A stretch of DNA of 64,000 nt. Source: Haemonchus contortus (lineage: Eukaryota; Nematoda; Chromadorea; Rhabditida; Trichostrongylidae). The first letter of the stretch is position 1; every line of letters begins with the position of its first letter. Position numbers and translations under genes: made by a program. Under the pieces are notes generated by a model. The model was not told where the DNA came from, did not search any database, and worked only from the letters and a program-made list of their open reading frames with translations. Below are positions 61,608 to 64,000 of the stretch, piece after piece. The stretch covers positions 44,706,869-44,770,868 of the forward strand of contig LS997562.1 in assembly GCA_000469685.2 (NCBI GenBank), read 5' to 3'.

Positions 61608-64000
61608 AGAGTTTTGCCAAGATACCAGAGTCTTCCCCTGCGTTGTGGAATCGAATAGTGAAGTAGAAATATCAGAAAAGTGACAAATCGTATGGGTTTC
61701 GAGCCAATTTTGGAATATTGGCCGACATAAGTGAGTGTTTTACGACTTTGTGCTTGTTGTTTGAAGGTGAAAAGCCTTAGAATTATACCCGCAGCGAAAG
61801 TAAAGTCCATTTCAAGGGCTCCCTTTCTTAATGAATAAATGCCCACAATTCTAAAGAATGTAGACGAAAAAATGGCAATGGCTCCTGAAAAACCGTCTAT
61901 TATCCGTTCTTCTGGATCCTAACTATCACTGAAAGAGAATCAAGAGGATAATTTTATGGAATTGTAAAGCAGATTGGAGGAGTGTTTTTTTTTCTGGATG
62001 AATATTACATGGATGCTGTGGCTAAGGAAGTTCGTTGGTAGAAGAGATGCTGAGGAGGTGAGAGATGGCGGCTAAGTAGTTCCGGTAAAGCAGATGGTGG
62101 GAGGCGGAGATGACGACGAAACGGACCATCGAATTAGGTGCGGTTATTAAAGGTGTGGCAGCGAATCGTAATGGGAATTCGGGCCATATTTGCCGACTGG
62201 ACACCTGCATTTCACATTTGAGCGTTCTCTTCTAACAGGGCCAACTTCTTATGTAAAGTGTAGTTATGATTGAAAAGGGACACTAGGATGCATCGCTCCC
62301 CAATTCTCATTCATTTCCGAAAATGTTCCTTTCTTTATGCTTGGGCAAAGAGTTGGGGGCTTCATCAGGATACCTCTTCTTCCCAGAATACCTAACAGCC
62401 GTTCCGCAGAGGTCATGATGGTTGGTGCCGTTGCGTCTTTCTGTGTATCAATGGCCTCATAATCGCTTTCTTCCAACCAACCAACTCAGTGAGCTAAATC
62501 AAATTGTCGGTTTTCAATTGAAATCATTATAGTCAGTTATTCCATAACATTAGATAGTCGGGGCATAAAATCGAAGAGAATGTCTATGAAGGAAAGACGG
62601 CACCCACATGATCCGAAGCGACATAAAACGTGTTTCCCAACTAAAAGATGCCCTTTGCTGGCAATTATTTATTTCCCGTACCGTATGTGGGCAAGCGTTC
62701 TTTCGAAGGGATTCTCTCCTTTAACGGGGGCTGAATAGCCTGCAACCTACTAGTTCCTTGTGATGTTGACCCTGAAATCCATTAGCGACACACCGTAATT
62801 GTTATGTACCTGGCCGTGGGAGGCAAAAAATAGCAAAGAGTAAGCAAATCTAGAAAAAGGACATATAAGCAACCGGTGGGGGAATCGGCTGGGCGAAATT
62901 ACCAGAAAAGTCACAAACTATTTAGGAAAAGGGAAGTCGTGACGACCGCCCCACCATCAACAAGACCAGAATTTCGAGGATCAGATTTTCGTTGAGACCT
63001 TTTTAGATAACCTTAGAATTCGGAAAGTAAGCTTGTTTAACGATGGGTCTAGAAGTTGAAAACATTCAACTCGGTTTGAGAACATTTGATCTGGCAAAAG
63101 TCAATTCAAAAGACAAACTTCCCAAGCACCAAAATATGATGCTTAGGGAGGCTGTGCCAATCAGTGATTGTAAAGTTATATCGAACGTTGATTTGGAATG
63201 TTTACATACATACATACAGTTTTTGCATATTCAAGCCTTGAGTAGATTTTTGGATGCCCTCCATTACATAAACAGGTAGCCCATCGAGTAGACTTCTCGG
63301 TCTATCAGACTGTCCTCAAAGTACACCCTGAAAGTGATAAGGGAAGTGATTGTAAAACTGGCTGCTACCAGAACTAGGAACCAATTTTGTTTGGATGTAT
63401 GTTGTTTTGATTTAGAGAGCTGTTATGAATGCAATTATACTCTTCCACGAAATCACATTTTAATCATGATTACTACAAAAAGTAGGCTCACATAGGGGAT
63501 TTTAAAGGACGCCTAAAGCCCGTTGGAAAAGCCTAATCTAAAAGTTGGTCTTGACAACAAAGAGAGAAGAATGCCAAATCAACGTGCTGGCTGGAACGAT
63601 GCCCTGCTCAGAAAGAATAGCTAAGGCGGTGTGTTGGTACTGACTTCAGCCTTCTAAGGTTATAATGTTTATTGGGCTGACCTTTCAGCTTCTCTGCCTT
63701 CTTCAGAGCCTGGAGGCATAACCAGGCGATATTCAAGACAGTCCTTCGAACCAGATGACTCCCTTGGAACAGATCACTAGGAGAGTACCTGGCTACCTAG
63801 CTTACCTTGAATTCAGACGAAGTAGCACTAGATCGTCCCTCCCCCCCCCCCCCCTCCCCCAATATTGGTAATCCAAGGTAATATTGGGTAGGACCAGTAG
63901 CTCACCAGTCAAAGCTCATGCCAAGATTAAGAGGAAGTGGATCGTTGTCGGATACTATTATGCATAAGTTTTAGGGCGCAGCAGCCTTTAGTCTGAATAA
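61608..64000. other. No gene seen
   Basis: Downstream of the tRNA I found no exon with splice support. 63043-63279 is open on the plus strand without family likeness. A C-rich run (about 24 bases, nearly all C) lies at 63838-63860. Confidence 0.5.

Noticed and set aside
63838..63860. C-rich run as a regulatory or structural element
   Set aside because: A simple homopolymer tract; such runs are also common sequencing or assembly weak points.
1..64000. CRISPR arrays, bacterial operons or prophage
   Set aside because: Spliced eukaryotic genes throughout; no regularly spaced repeats or bacterial gene layout seen.

Overview
This is a eukaryotic window and reads like a nematode chromosome. Genes are split into many short exons with compact introns ending in TTTCAG-type acceptors. 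Several start codons sit within a few bases of such an acceptor with no visible upstream exon, which is the usual look of spliced-leader trans-splicing. The recognisable proteins (ATG14/EPG-8-like, CES-2-like bZIP, USP5, MARCH, a BEL/Pao element) fit this. Large repeat-filled introns and intergenic gaps suggest a strongylid, hookworm-like worm; that placement is inference.

Layout. (1) 0.5-1.4 kb, minus: N-terminal part of an ATG14-like autophagy subunit, continuing past my last supported exon towards the left edge. (2) 5.7-9.5 kb, minus: a complete PAR/CES-2-type bZIP factor in four exons. (3) 9.5-16.6 kb: repeat-rich, with two unrecognised coding fragments on the minus strand and a large inverted repeat carrying tRNA-like polymerase III boxes. 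(4) 16.6-20.5 kb, plus: the 3' part of a coiled-coil protein ending in a calponin-homology domain (cytospin-like). (5) 22.7-28.2 kb, plus: a complete 23-exon USP5/isopeptidase T gene of 799 residues. (6) 29.0-42.2 kb, minus: a complete 6-exon MARCH-type RING-CH membrane E3 ligase of 282 residues. (7) Inside its fourth intron, antisense, lies a full BEL/Pao LTR retrotransposon (33159-36722) with LTRs that look identical, a 5-bp target duplication and one 1008-codon ORF. (8) 44.3-46.4 kb, minus: an unrecognised 152-residue single-pass membrane protein. (9) 46.4-64 kb: gene-poor, with a small secreted peptide precursor, a MITE-like element, hairpins and an intact tRNA-Trp.

Most notable element. 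The LTR element looks recently mobile yet lacks reverse transcriptase, RNase H and integrase. Gag and protease are fused in frame to a roughly 300-residue Lys/Glu/Ser-rich tail that reads through to a stop codon inside the 3' LTR. It is therefore a coding but non-autonomous derivative that must borrow enzymes from a relative.

How the genes relate. ATG14 (autophagy initiation), USP5 (recycling of unanchored ubiquitin chains) and MARCH (membrane ubiquitin ligase) all concern protein turnover, but nothing here shows co-regulation; USP5 and MARCH are convergent neighbours. Exon models were built by hand. Matching splice phases support most of them, but no transcript or alignment evidence was available.
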